A DNA stretch of 54,474 nucleotides from Streptacidiphilus carbonis (lineage in GTDB: Bacteria; Actinomycetota; Actinomycetes; Streptomycetales; Streptomycetaceae), in contig NZ_BBPM01000018.1 of the NCBI RefSeq assembly GCF_000787775.1, positions 73,614-128,087 of the forward strand, read 5' to 3'. The notes beneath the pieces are model-generated. The model did no database searches. It saw only the letters and a list, made by a program, of their open reading frames with translations, and had not been told where the DNA came from. Of this stretch, positions 11,788-19,403 are shown one piece after another. How positions within the stretch are numbered: position 1 is the first letter of the stretch; each line of letters starts with the position of its first letter. Both the position numbers and the translations under genes were made by a program.

Positions 11788-11816
11788 ACACTAGGCCGCG
11801 GTTAGCACTCAGTCAA
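11788..11816 (-). promoter_or_regulatory. Vegetative-type promoter of groES-groEL1
   Basis: On the minus strand: TTGACT, 17-base spacer, TAGTGT. The -35 box lies inside the spacer of the upstream CIRCE, and the predicted start is in the downstream CIRCE. HrcA bound to either operator would block RNA polymerase. Confidence 0.75.
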
Positions 11817-11828
11817 CCAGAGTGCCAA
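11802..11828. promoter_or_regulatory. CIRCE operator 2 (HrcA binding site), promoter-distal
   Basis: TTAGCACTC, 9 bases, GAGTGCCAA; 17 of 18 consensus positions. Its centre is 46 bp from that of operator 1. It ends 29 bases before the start of the divergent methyltransferase gene. Confidence 0.93.
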
Positions 11829-11857
11829 CGACGCGCTTATTCGATGGATGACGGTGC

Positions 11858-13054
11858 GTGGATGATGGTGGCGTGGAGATCGAAGCGTTCCGTGCCCTGC
11901 TGACCGACGAGGGCCAGTCCCTGCTGGCCGAGCTGGCGGACTTCGCCCCGGGGCAGGAGCTCGCGGTGGCGACCCGGCTGCGGCGCGACCACGACGCGGC
12001 ACTGGTCTCTGCGGCGATCGGCCAGGCCGCGCTGCGGCGGCGGGCCGCGGCGAAGTTCGGCGCCGCGGACGCGGCCCGGATGTACTTCACCCCGGACGGG
12101 GTCGAACAGGCCACCCGCACCAGCGTCGCCGAACGGCGCGCGCAGCGCTTCGAGGCGCTGGGGGTGCGCCGCCTCGCCGACCTCTGCTCCGGCGTCGGCG
12201 GCGACGCGATCGCCCTGGCCCGGGCCGGTATCGAGGTGCTGGCCGTCGACCGCTCCCCGCTGACCTGCGCGGTGGCCGAGGCGAATGCCGCGGCGCTGGG
12301 CCTGGACGGGCTGATCGAGCAGCGCTGCGGTGACGTCGCCGACGTGCCGCTGACGGGATTTGACGCCGTGTTCGTCGATCCGGCGCGACGCGGGGGCCGG
12401 GGCAGGATCTTCGATCCTGAGGCCTACTCACCTCCGCTCAGCTGGGCCGTCGCCGCCGCGCGGCAGGCCCCCTTCGCCGCGCTCAAGGTGGCCCCCGGCA
12501 TCCCCCACGAGGCGGTGCCCGAGGGCGCCGAGGCGGAGTGGGTGTCGGACGGCGGGGACGTCAAGGAGGCGGTGCTGTGGTTCGGCACCCACCCCGCGCC
12601 CGGACAACCCCATCGGGCGACCCTGCTGCCGGCCGGCGTCACCCTCACGGGTGGCCTGCTGCCGGACCCGGAGCCGGGACCGGTCCGCCGCTACCTCTAC
12701 GAGCCGGACGGCGCGGTCATCCGGGCTCACCTGGTCGCCGAGGTCGCCGAACAGCTGGGCGCGGGCCTGATCGACCCCACCATCGCCTATCTGACGGCCG
12801 ATGAGCTGCGCCCCACGCCCTTCGCCACCGGCTACGAGATCACCGATGTGCTCCCCTTCGGCCTGAAGAAGCTCAAGGCGCTGCTGCGGGAGCGGCGGGT
12901 CGGCACCCTGGTCGTGAAGAAGCGCGGCTCCGCGGTCGAGCCGGAGGAGCTGCGCCGCAAGGTCAAGCCGGAGGGGCCGAACTCCTGCACGGTGTTCCTG
13001 ACCCGGGTGGACGGCGCCCCGGCCATGCTGCTGGGGCAGCCCGCCGACAGGTGA
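11858..13054 (+). CDS. SAM-dependent methyltransferase with C-terminal THUMP-like domain
   Basis: The 398-residue protein has a class I methyltransferase core: SAM loop LADLCSGVGGDAIALA (107-122), acidic VDRS at strand 2, and DPARR (174-178) at the catalytic strand. The C-terminal third (LPFGLKKLKALLRERRVGTL...VKKRG) resembles the THUMP-like extension seen in actinobacterial homologues. The GLKKLKAL and KKRG basic patches suggest RNA binding, so an RNA methyltransferase is plausible but the substrate is unknown. The start is GTG 11858; GTG 11873 is an alternative. The gene diverges from groES across the CIRCE region and converges on the deacetylase gene, with 25 bases between stops. Confidence 0.88.
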   Translation: MDDGGVEIEAFRALLTDEGQSLLAELADFAPGQELAVATRLRRDHDAALVSAAIGQAALRRRAAAKFGAADAARMYFTPDGVEQATRTSVAERRAQRFEALGVRRLADLCSGVGGDAIALARAGIEVLAVDRSPLTCAVAEANAAALGLDGLIEQRCGDVADVPLTGFDAVFVDPARRGGRGRIFDPEAYSPPLSWAVAAARQAPFAALKVAPGIPHEAVPEGAEAEWVSDGGDVKEAVLWFGTHPAPGQPHRATLLPAGVTLTGGLLPDPEPGPVRRYLYEPDGAVIRAHLVAEVAEQLGAGLIDPTIAYLTADELRPTPFATGYEITDVLPFGLKKLKALLRERRVGTLVVKKRGSAVEPEELRRKVKPEGPNSCTVFLTRVDGAPAMLLGQPADR

Positions 13055-13079
13055 CCGCTCGGGGCTTCTGGGTGGTGTA

Positions 13080-14006
13080 TCAGGGCTTCTGGATGTAGTC
13101 GTCCAGCCGCGCCACGGTGAAGCCCTGCTCCTGGATCCGCTTCAGCAGGTTGGTGAACATCGCGGTCATGGTCTCGCCCTTGAGCTCCGAGGGGCCGCGG
13201 AAGTGGGCCAGGATGATGTCGCCGTCCTGGAGCTTCTTGTCACCGGTCTGGTACTGCATGCCGGTGATCTGCATCGTCTCCTTCCAGTAGACGATGGCGC
13301 GCGGGCCGCAGGCCTGGACCGAGGCGTTCAGGGTGGACGAGTAGGCGCCGTCACCGTAGGGCGGGCGGAACAGGAAGGGCGCGACGCCGTACTGGGTGGT
13401 GAGGATCTTCTGGTCGCCGCAGACCTCCTCGCGCTGCCGGGCCGCGGACACCGTGCTCATCGGCGGGTGGTGCAGGGTGTGGTTCTGGATGCTGTTGCCG
13501 AGCGCCTGCAGCGGCTTGAAGTAGCCGTAGTCGTCCTTGATGGTGTCGTTCATCAGGAACATCGTGAAAGGCACCTTGAGGTCCCGCATCATCGCGACGA
13601 AGCGGGGGTCCTTCTCGGCGCCGTCGTCCAGGGTGACGAAGACGACCTTCTGGTCGGTCGGCACACTGCGGAACACCGGGACCTTGCCGGTCCTCGTCAG
13701 CTTGATCGGCTTGTCGGCGGGCGGCACCGGCGAGGGCCGCATCGGCTTGAGGCCCCACTTGCCCCAGAGCGCGGCGTCGGTGGACATCGCCAGCGGGTCG
13801 GCCGCGGCGGATCCGCTCGCGGCCGCCGAAGCGGCCGTGGAGGAGGCGCCCGCGGACGCCGCCCCTGCCGTGGGACCGCCCGCCGGAGCGGTGCCGCCCC
13901 CGCTGCACCCCGTCGCGAGCGCCGCCAGGGACACGGCCGCCGCCGCCATGCCAAGGGCCCGTCCGCTCCGGCTTCCCGGGCTCCAGCTTCCCCGTACGTG
14001 CTCCAC
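13080..14006 (-). CDS. Polysaccharide deacetylase (NodB-homology) lipoprotein
   Basis: This exported carbohydrate esterase 4 family protein carries a basic signal region and a hydrophobic stretch ending in the lipobox LATGC, so it is likely an outer-surface lipoprotein. An Ala/Ser/Gly-rich linker follows. The NodB domain shows motif 1 as TLDDG (usually TFDDG), metal site HTLHH, RPPYGDG, and the late DIILAHF. The usual motif 4 (DxxDW) is replaced by YWKETMQI, so activity could be altered. The substrate may be peptidoglycan or another surface glycan. The start is uncertain: GTG 14006 has GGGAG 9 bases upstream; the frame is open to GTG 14057, but those codons lie inside a 34-bp palindrome. It is 105 bases beyond tsaD. 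Confidence 0.88.
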   Translation of the reverse strand: MEHVRGSWSPGSRSGRALGMAAAAVSLAALATGCSGGGTAPAGGPTAGAASAGASSTAASAAASGSAAADPLAMSTDAALWGKWGLKPMRPSPVPPADKPIKLTRTGKVPVFRSVPTDQKVVFVTLDDGAEKDPRFVAMMRDLKVPFTMFLMNDTIKDDYGYFKPLQALGNSIQNHTLHHPPMSTVSAARQREEVCGDQKILTTQYGVAPFLFRPPYGDGAYSSTLNASVQACGPRAIVYWKETMQITGMQYQTGDKKLQDGDIILAHFRGPSELKGETMTAMFTNLLKRIQEQGFTVARLDDYIQKP

Positions 14007-14030
14007 CGTCTGCCGCTCCCGCTCCACGTG

Positions 14031-14064
14031 CCTGTTCGTACGCATGTGCATACGCACGAACAGG
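14031..14064. repeat. 34-bp near-perfect palindrome upstream of the deacetylase gene
   Basis: The arms begin CCTGTTCGTACGCATGT and end GCATACGCACGAACAGG: 14 of 17 positions pair. It looks like a dimeric-regulator operator overlapping the promoter or 5' leader of the deacetylase gene. Confidence 0.6.
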
Positions 14065-14110
14065 ACGTTAGCGACTCCCTGTCAGTTCCCAGTGATCAAT
14101 CAGGTAAGGA

Positions 14111-15205
14111 TTACTCGGACATCCGGTGCAGCTCGTCGTGGGAGAGCGGGAGGACCGGGCCGGCGGCCGGCACATGGGTCTCGGTCACCGGCAGCGAGGA
14201 GTCCGCGGACAGGTCGAAGGCGGAGGGGGCGCGGTCGCGCCAGACCATCTCCGAGCCCAGTGCGGCCACCATCGCGCCGTTGTCCGTGCAGAGCTTCATC
14301 CGCGGGACCCGGAGCTCGATGCCGGCCCGCTCGCAGCGCTCCTGCGCCATGGCCCGCAGCCGGGAGTTGGCGGCCACCCCGCCGCCGATCATCAGATGGT
14401 CCACCCCGTGGTCCAGGCAGGCCCGGACCGCCTTGCGGGTCAGCACATCGGTGACCGCCTCCTGGAAGGACGCCGCCACGTCCCGCACCGGCACCTCCTC
14501 GCCGGCCCGCCGCCTGGCCTCGATCCAGCGGGCCACCGCGGTCTTCAGGCCGGAGAAGGAGAAGTCGTAGGCGGGGTCCCGCGGACCGCTCAGCCCGCGC
14601 GGGAAGGCGATCGCGGCCGGGTCGCCCTCAGCGGCGTAGCGGTCGATCACCGGACCGCCGGGGAAACCCAGGCCCAGTACCCGGGCGACCTTGTCGAAGG
14701 CCTCGCCGGCCGCGTCGTCGACGGTCGCGCCCAGCGAGCGGACGTCGCTGGTGATGTCGGAGGTGAGCAGCAGCGAGGAGTGCCCGCCGGAGACCAGCAG
14801 CGCCATCGTCGGCTCGGGCAGCCGGCCGTGCTCCAGCTGGTCCACGCAGATGTGCGAGGCCAGGTGGTTCACCCCGTACAGCGGCTTGTCCAGGGCGTAG
14901 GCGTAGGCCTTCGCCGCCGAGACGCCGACCAGCAGCGCGCCGGCAAGGCCGGGCCCGGCGGTGACGGCGATGCCGTCCAGGTCGCTCGCCTTGATCCCGG
15001 CCTGGTCCAGGGCGCGCTGGACGGTGGGGACCATCGCCTCCAGATGCGCCCGGCTGGCGATCTCCGGGACCACCCCGCCGAAGCGGCCGTGCTCCTCGAC
15101 GCTGGTGGCGACCGCGTCGGCGAGCAGGGTGGTGCCCCGGACGATGCCGACGCCGGTCTCGTCGCAGGAGGTCTCGATGCCGAGGACCAGCGGTTCGTCA
15201 GCCAT
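14111..15205 (-). CDS. tsaD: tRNA N6-adenosine threonylcarbamoyltransferase TsaD
   Basis: It transfers the threonylcarbamoyl group from threonylcarbamoyl-AMP to A37 of ANN-decoding tRNAs (t6A), acting with TsaB and TsaE. The 364-residue protein has the ASKHA fold: [15 protein letters not shown] at the start, metal-binding [12 protein letters not shown] (HxxxH), [11 protein letters not shown], and [10 protein letters not shown]. Length is usual. Its start overlaps the end of rimI by 8 bases, showing translational coupling in tsaB-rimI-tsaD. Confidence 0.98.
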   Translation of the reverse strand: MADEPLVLGIETSCDETGVGIVRGTTLLADAVATSVEEHGRFGGVVPEIASRAHLEAMVPTVQRALDQAGIKASDLDGIAVTAGPGLAGALLVGVSAAKAYAYALDKPLYGVNHLASHICVDQLEHGRLPEPTMALLVSGGHSSLLLTSDITSDVRSLGATVDDAAGEAFDKVARVLGLGFPGGPVIDRYAAEGDPAAIAFPRGLSGPRDPAYDFSFSGLKTAVARWIEARRRAGEEVPVRDVAASFQEAVTDVLTRKAVRACLDHGVDHLMIGGGVAANSRLRAMAQERCERAGIELRVPRMKLCTDNGAMVAALGSEMVWRDRAPSAFDLSADSSLPVTETHVPAAGPVLPLSHDELHRMSE

Positions 15206-15734
15206 CGTGGCTCAGTGCTCCTACGTCGTGAAGGTTCTTCGGGTTCCCGGCGGGGTCGTCCAGCCGCATCACCAGGGCGTCGACCCCGGAGGGCTGGTAG
15301 TACTTCGGGCGGATGCCGATGGGCTGGAATCCGAAGCGCTCGTAGAGCCGCTGGGCGCGCGGGTTGTCCACCCTGACCTCCAGCAGCAACTCCTCGCAGC
15401 CCGCCGCGGCGGCCTGGTCGACCAGCCGGCCCAGCAGCCGGCTGCCCAGGCCGCTGCCCCACTGCGGCCGGGCCGAGGCGATGGTCTGCACGTCCCCGCT
15501 GCCCGCCACCGCCATCAGCCCCGCGTAGCCGACGACCGATCCCCGGGCGTCCTCGGCGACGGTGTACCAGCGGGTTGCCCCCGGGTGCCTGGTGTCGGCG
15601 AGCTCGGACCAGAACATCCCGGCCGACCAGGCGTCCTCGGGGAACAGCTCGCGCTCCAGCTCCAGCACCGGGGCGATGTCCCACCAGCGCATCTCCCGCA
15701 GCGTCAGGCCGCCGTTCGCGGACCGGGCCTTCAT
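15198..15734 (-). CDS. rimI: Ribosomal protein S18 alanine N-acetyltransferase RimI
   Basis: A 178-residue GNAT acetyltransferase with the acetyl-CoA loop region [15 protein letters not shown] and the C-terminal [23 protein letters not shown]. RimI acetylates the N-terminal alanine of S18; in actinobacteria it can act more broadly. Its ATG overlaps the tsaB stop (ATGA), and it overlaps tsaD by 8 bases, forming one operon. Confidence 0.95.
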   Translation of the reverse strand: MKARSANGGLTLREMRWWDIAPVLELERELFPEDAWSAGMFWSELADTRHPGATRWYTVAEDARGSVVGYAGLMAVAGSGDVQTIASARPQWGSGLGSRLLGRLVDQAAAAGCEELLLEVRVDNPRAQRLYERFGFQPIGIRPKYYQPSGVDALVMRLDDPAGNPKNLHDVGALSHDG

Positions 15735-16405
15735 GCCGGGAGCACCGTCTTGTAGTTCTTGGGCACCTCGGCGTCCGGACGGCGCAGGTAGAGCGGCGTC
15801 GGCGGGAGCAGCGGGCGCCCGGCTGCGAGCTCCCCGGCCGCGTACGCCGCGAGCGCCGCGGCCGACTGGTGCTCCGGCATGCCTTCAGGGACGTTGCGGA
15901 ACACCTCCGGGTAGAGCAGCGCGCCCGCGCCCACCGCGGGCAGCCCGCCGAGCCGCTCGGCCAGCTCGCCCGGGCGGTCCACCTGCGGGCCCTCCGCACG
16001 GCCCGCGGCGGCGTCGTAGCGGGCCCAGTAGACCTCCTTGCGGCGTGCGTCCGTGGCGACGGTGAAGGGGCCGCTCAGGCCCGCCTGGCGGGCCGCGTGG
16101 GCGATCCCGTCCAGGGTGCAGACGCCGTGCACCGGGATGCCCAGCGCGTGGCCCAGCGCGGCCGCCGTCGCCAGTCCCACCCGCAGCCCGGTGTACGGGC
16201 CGGGGCCGACCCCGACCGCCAGCGCGCCGAGCTGCTCCTTGCCGACGCCGGCGGTGCGCAGCACCCGGTCGACGACGGGAAGCAGCAGCTCCCCGTGGCG
16301 CCTGGCGTCCACCTGGTCGGCGGAGGCCAGCACCGCCCCGTCCTCCGTGTCCAGGAGGGCGGCGGTGACGGCGGGGGTCGCGGTGTCGAACGCAAGCAGA
16401 AGCAC
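15731..16405 (-). CDS. tsaB: t6A-synthesis scaffold protein TsaB
   Basis: The 224-residue ASKHA-fold paralogue of TsaD supports the t6A complex without being the transferase. It starts MLLLAFDTATPAVTAALLD (GTG codon) and contains GVGPGPYTGLRVGLATA, typical of TsaB, but not the TsaD HxxxH site. It is the first gene of the tsaB-rimI-tsaD operon. It diverges from the L,D-transpeptidase-like gene across about 95 bases, where the decamer GACGTTCAGG and a related GACGTTCAGA occur as a direct repeat. Confidence 0.95.
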   Translation of the reverse strand: MLLLAFDTATPAVTAALLDTEDGAVLASADQVDARRHGELLLPVVDRVLRTAGVGKEQLGALAVGVGPGPYTGLRVGLATAAALGHALGIPVHGVCTLDGIAHAARQAGLSGPFTVATDARRKEVYWARYDAAAGRAEGPQVDRPGELAERLGGLPAVGAGALLYPEVFRNVPEGMPEHQSAAALAAYAAGELAAGRPLLPPTPLYLRRPDAEVPKNYKTVLPA

Positions 16406-16499
16406 GGCACCAGGTTAGACGTTCAGGCCGGGTTGGACGTTCAGAGGATCCGGGATGAGAAGCTGGGAGGGCACAGGGAGTCCACCGCTGGAGGAGAGA

Positions 16500-17069
16500 G
16501 TGGCAAGGTTCGGTACGGGCGCTGTCGTCACCACGCTGACGGCCTCGGCGCTCGCGCTTGTCACGGTGCTGGCGCTGCAGGCCAAGAGCTCGGCCAACGT
16601 CACCTCGGCGGCCTCCGGCAAGCCGGGGGCCTCGGCCTCCGCCGCGGCGGGGGGCTCGGCCAAGGCCGGCGCCTCCCCCAAGCCTGCCGCCGTCCCGGCG
16701 CACTCGGGGACGGGCAAGCGGGTGGTCTACTCGCTGGGCGCCAAGCGGGTGTGGCTGGTGGAGGCGGCCGGCACGGCGAGCCGGACCTTCACGGTGCAGC
16801 CCAGCACGGTCAGCCCCAGCACCGGCACCTACAACGTGTACTCGCACAGCTCCGGGACCACGACCGGCTCGGACGGCGTCCAGATCAAGAACGTGGTGAT
16901 CTTCGCCGAGCGCGGCTCGACGGTCTTCGGTTTCAGCTCGGCGACGGACGGCACCACCGCGGCCCCGAATCCGGCCAAGAAGACCGGCGGCATCCGGGAG
17001 ACCCTGGGCGACGGGCAGGCGCTCTACGACTTCACGGTGGACGGCAGCAAGGTCGTCGTGGTCGCCTGA
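16500..17069 (+). CDS. Membrane-anchored L,D-transpeptidase-like protein lacking catalytic residues
   Basis: The 189-residue protein has a signal anchor (residues 5-28), an Ala/Ser/Gly/Lys linker to about 70, and a globular domain. That domain follows the YkuD layout: KRVVYSLGAKRVWLVE like the first strands, TYNVYSHS near the substrate loop, TVFGFSS where active enzymes have an IHG motif, and KTGGIRETLG (161-170) followed by ALYDFTVDGSKVVVV. In active L,D-transpeptidases the corresponding motif is SHGC[IV]R, so the His is Thr162 and the nucleophile Cys is Gly164. It is probably a non-catalytic wall protein. GTG 16500 has GGAGG at 5 bases; the frame also starts upstream at 16455. The assignment is from pattern reading only. 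Confidence 0.72.
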   Translation: MARFGTGAVVTTLTASALALVTVLALQAKSSANVTSAASGKPGASASAAAGGSAKAGASPKPAAVPAHSGTGKRVVYSLGAKRVWLVEAAGTASRTFTVQPSTVSPSTGTYNVYSHSSGTTTGSDGVQIKNVVIFAERGSTVFGFSSATDGTTAAPNPAKKTGGIRETLGDGQALYDFTVDGSKVVVVA

Positions 17070-17073
17070 CCGG

Positions 17074-17250
17074 TCAGGCGGCTGCCCGCGGCTCCAGCCC
17101 GGTCAGCTCGGGATCGTCGCCGGCCGCCGCCCGCTCCGGCTCCGCCTCCGCGGGCGGGGTGCTCACAACGGCGGCCGCTCGCGTCGCGGCCAGCAGGACG
17201 GCCATGCTGACGGGCTGCGCGTCCCCGCAGCGGGGCGTCGTACCGGACAT
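17074..17250 (-). CDS. Small hypothetical protein, 58 residues
   Basis: ATG at 17250 follows a strong GGGAGG ribosome site by 4-5 bases and gives MSGTTPRCGDAQPV followed by an Ala-rich helix and an acidic Glu/Pro/Asp C-terminus. It has one cysteine and no signal peptide or recognised domain. It lies 95 bases after tsaE in the same direction, so it could be the last gene of the alr-tsaE run. Its stop is 4 bases from the stop of the convergent L,D-transpeptidase-like gene. The ribosome site and placement support a real gene; function unknown. Confidence 0.55.
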   Translation of the reverse strand: MSGTTPRCGDAQPVSMAVLLAATRAAAVVSTPPAEAEPERAAAGDDPELTGLEPRAAA

Positions 17251-17345
17251 GTCGCCTCCCGTGACTGGCTTCCCAGGCGCTGACAACCACCATCTTCCCG
17301 ACAGCGCGTCGGAATAACAACCAAGGACGGGGATCTTGTCGGCGT

Positions 17346-17894
17346 TCAGACGCTGTCGACGGGTTCGCCGGCCCCGGCGGGCAGCAGCACCGCCCAGTCG
17401 GTACCCGCCCAGCGGTCGCCCAGACCCGTGAGGGTGACCCGTCGCTCGTCGTCGCCCTCGCCCGGCGCCTCGTCGCCGAGGGCACGCTCGATGCGGACCT
17501 CCAGCCGGGAGTCGGACAACTCCTCGACCCGGCCCTCGCCCCACTCCACGACCACCACCGAGTCCTGCAGCGAGACGTCCAGGTCCAGGTCCTCCATCTG
17601 GTCCAGGCCGCCGCCCAGCCGGTAGGCGTCGACATGGACCAGGGCCGGGCCGCCGGTCAGCGAGGGGTGCACCCGGGCGATCACGAAGGTCGGCGAGGTG
17701 ACCGCGCCGCGCACGCCCAGGCCGGCGCCGAGGCCGCGGGCGAGCGTGGTCTTGCCCGCGCCCAGCTCGCCGGAGAGCAGCACCAGGTCGCCCGGGCGCA
17801 GCAGCGGGGCCAGCCCGCGGCCGAGGTCCTGCATGGCCGCGGCGTCGGGCACGGTGACGGCGGTGACGGTCGGGGTGCTGCCGGTGCTGCCCAT
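17346..17894 (-). CDS. tsaE: tRNA t6A synthesis ATPase TsaE
   Basis: The 182-residue P-loop ATPase resets the TsaB-TsaD complex during t6A formation. It has Walker A GELGAGKTT (42-50), SPTFVIARVH, HVDAYRL and VVVVEWGEG, all hallmarks of the family. The C-terminus is longer and more acidic than in E. coli, as is common in actinobacteria. It follows the alpha/beta hydrolase by 72 bases. TsaE is separated from tsaB-rimI-tsaD by the small gene and the plus-strand transpeptidase-like gene. Confidence 0.96.
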   Translation of the reverse strand: MGSTGSTPTVTAVTVPDAAAMQDLGRGLAPLLRPGDLVLLSGELGAGKTTLARGLGAGLGVRGAVTSPTFVIARVHPSLTGGPALVHVDAYRLGGGLDQMEDLDLDVSLQDSVVVVEWGEGRVEELSDSRLEVRIERALGDEAPGEGDDERRVTLTGLGDRWAGTDWAVLLPAGAGEPVDSV

Positions 17895-17966
17895 CTGCGG
17901 TCGGATCCTTCCGGTGGTGAGGGGGCGGGTTGGGAACGCGGTTCGGGAACGCGGGTCGGGACGCGG

Positions 17967-19403
17967 TCAGGCCGGGGACTCCTCCACGGCGGCCGGGGCG
18001 GCCGGGGCGGTGCCCAGTGCCAGGTCGCGCACCGGCTGCGGCAGCGGCGCGCCGGAGCCGCGGGCGGCCTGCTCCAGCAGCAGCGCCAGCTGGGTGTCGA
18101 CCAGGTCGGGCAGTTCCAGCATCAGCAGGTGCCCGGCGTCCGGGACCACCACCAGTTCGGCGTCGGGGAGTTCGGCGGCGATGGCCTGGCTGTGCCGGGG
18201 CGGGGTGAGCAGGTCCTTGGTGCCGCACATGACCAGCGTGGGGACGTCCCGGAAGGCGGCCAGCGCGGCGGTCTTCTCGTGCAGGTCGAAGGCGGGGAAG
18301 AACTCGGCGACGACATCGATCGGGGTGGCCTCCAGCAGCCGCTGCGCGAAGCGCTCCACGGCCGGGTCCACGTCCTCCCGGCCGAAGGAGAACTTGCGGT
18401 AGACCGCCGAGGTCAGGTCGCTGCCCAGCCTGCGGCTCCGCTCCACCAGGTCGCGCTGCCGGCCGAGGGCCCTGAGCACCCCGGGGGCGACCCGGTGCAG
18501 CATCTTCGCCCCGTACGCGGGCAGGCCCAGGGTGACTCCGGACCAGCTGCCGGCCGTGGTGCCGAGCAGGGCGACGGCGGCGACCCGGTCGCGGAACAGC
18601 TGAGGGTGCTGGTCGGCCAGCGCCATCACGGTCATGCCGCCCATCGAGTGGCCGACCAGCACCAGCGGCCCGGTCGGGGCGACCGCGTCGATCACGGCCT
18701 TGAGGTCGCCGCCGAGCTGGTCGATGGAGGCGGGCTCACCGGCCAGATGGCTGCGGCTGCGCTCGGAGCGGCCGTGGCTGCGCTGGTCCCAGAAGACCAG
18801 CCGCAGGCCCTCGCGGAGAGCGGCCCGCTGGAAGTGCCAGACGTCCTGGTTGAGGCAGTAGCCGTGGCAGAAGACCACGGTCAGCGGCGGGGTGGGCACC
18901 ATGCCGAGCATGCTGCCGACACCCGACAGCACCCCGCCGAGCGGGCCGCCGCCGCCCGGACGGAAGCGGCCGAGCCAGCCCTTGCGCGCCGGCGCGGCGG
19001 CCGGCGCCGTATCCGCCGCGGCGGTCACCGCGTCGGGCGGGGGCTGCGGGCTGTCCAGCCAGCCGCTGCCGTCCAGCTCCACGTACAGCTCGGTGCCGTC
19101 GGGGGCGGCGACGGTGCGCGGACGGCCGCGCAGCGAGCCGAACGGTGCGGCGGCCTCCAGCTCGGCGCCGGCCCGTCGGCGCACGTCCCGGCCTATGGTG
19201 AGCCGCTCGACCGCGACGCCGGCGGCCGCGCCCGCGGCGACCACGCCCAGGGAGAGCCCGACCAGTCCGGCCCGGCGCCAGCGGCCGGCCGCGACATCGC
19301 TCGCCACCGAGCCCGCCGCCGCCCGCACCTGCTGGACGGCCTCGACGGCGGCGCCGGCGGCCGCGCCGGTGACGGAGGACAGCCCGGTCTCCTCGGTGCT
19401 CAT
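17967..19403 (-). CDS. Alpha/beta hydrolase with N-terminal membrane segment
   Basis: A 478-residue protein. The N-terminal part includes one hydrophobic segment (about 43-68, GLVGLSLGVVAAGAAAGVAV), so the enzyme is probably membrane-anchored. The hydrolase domain has the oxyanion-side motif VVFCHGYCLNQDVW, DQRSHGRSERS, nucleophile elbow LVGHSMGGMTV, acid-site region TLVMCGTKDLLTPP and histidine in PDAGHLLMLE, so the triad looks intact. The start ATG 19403 has GGAGGG upstream and overlaps the alr stop by 4 bases (ATGA), showing coupling. The open frame continues through alr but that extension is not coding. The substrate is unknown. Confidence 0.92.
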   Translation of the reverse strand: MSTEETGLSSVTGAAAGAAVEAVQQVRAAAGSVASDVAAGRWRRAGLVGLSLGVVAAGAAAGVAVERLTIGRDVRRRAGAELEAAAPFGSLRGRPRTVAAPDGTELYVELDGSGWLDSPQPPPDAVTAAADTAPAAAPARKGWLGRFRPGGGGPLGGVLSGVGSMLGMVPTPPLTVVFCHGYCLNQDVWHFQRAALREGLRLVFWDQRSHGRSERSRSHLAGEPASIDQLGGDLKAVIDAVAPTGPLVLVGHSMGGMTVMALADQHPQLFRDRVAAVALLGTTAGSWSGVTLGLPAYGAKMLHRVAPGVLRALGRQRDLVERSRRLGSDLTSAVYRKFSFGREDVDPAVERFAQRLLEATPIDVVAEFFPAFDLHEKTAALAAFRDVPTLVMCGTKDLLTPPRHSQAIAAELPDAELVVVPDAGHLLMLELPDLVDTQLALLLEQAARGSGAPLPQPVRDLALGTAPAAPAAVEESPA

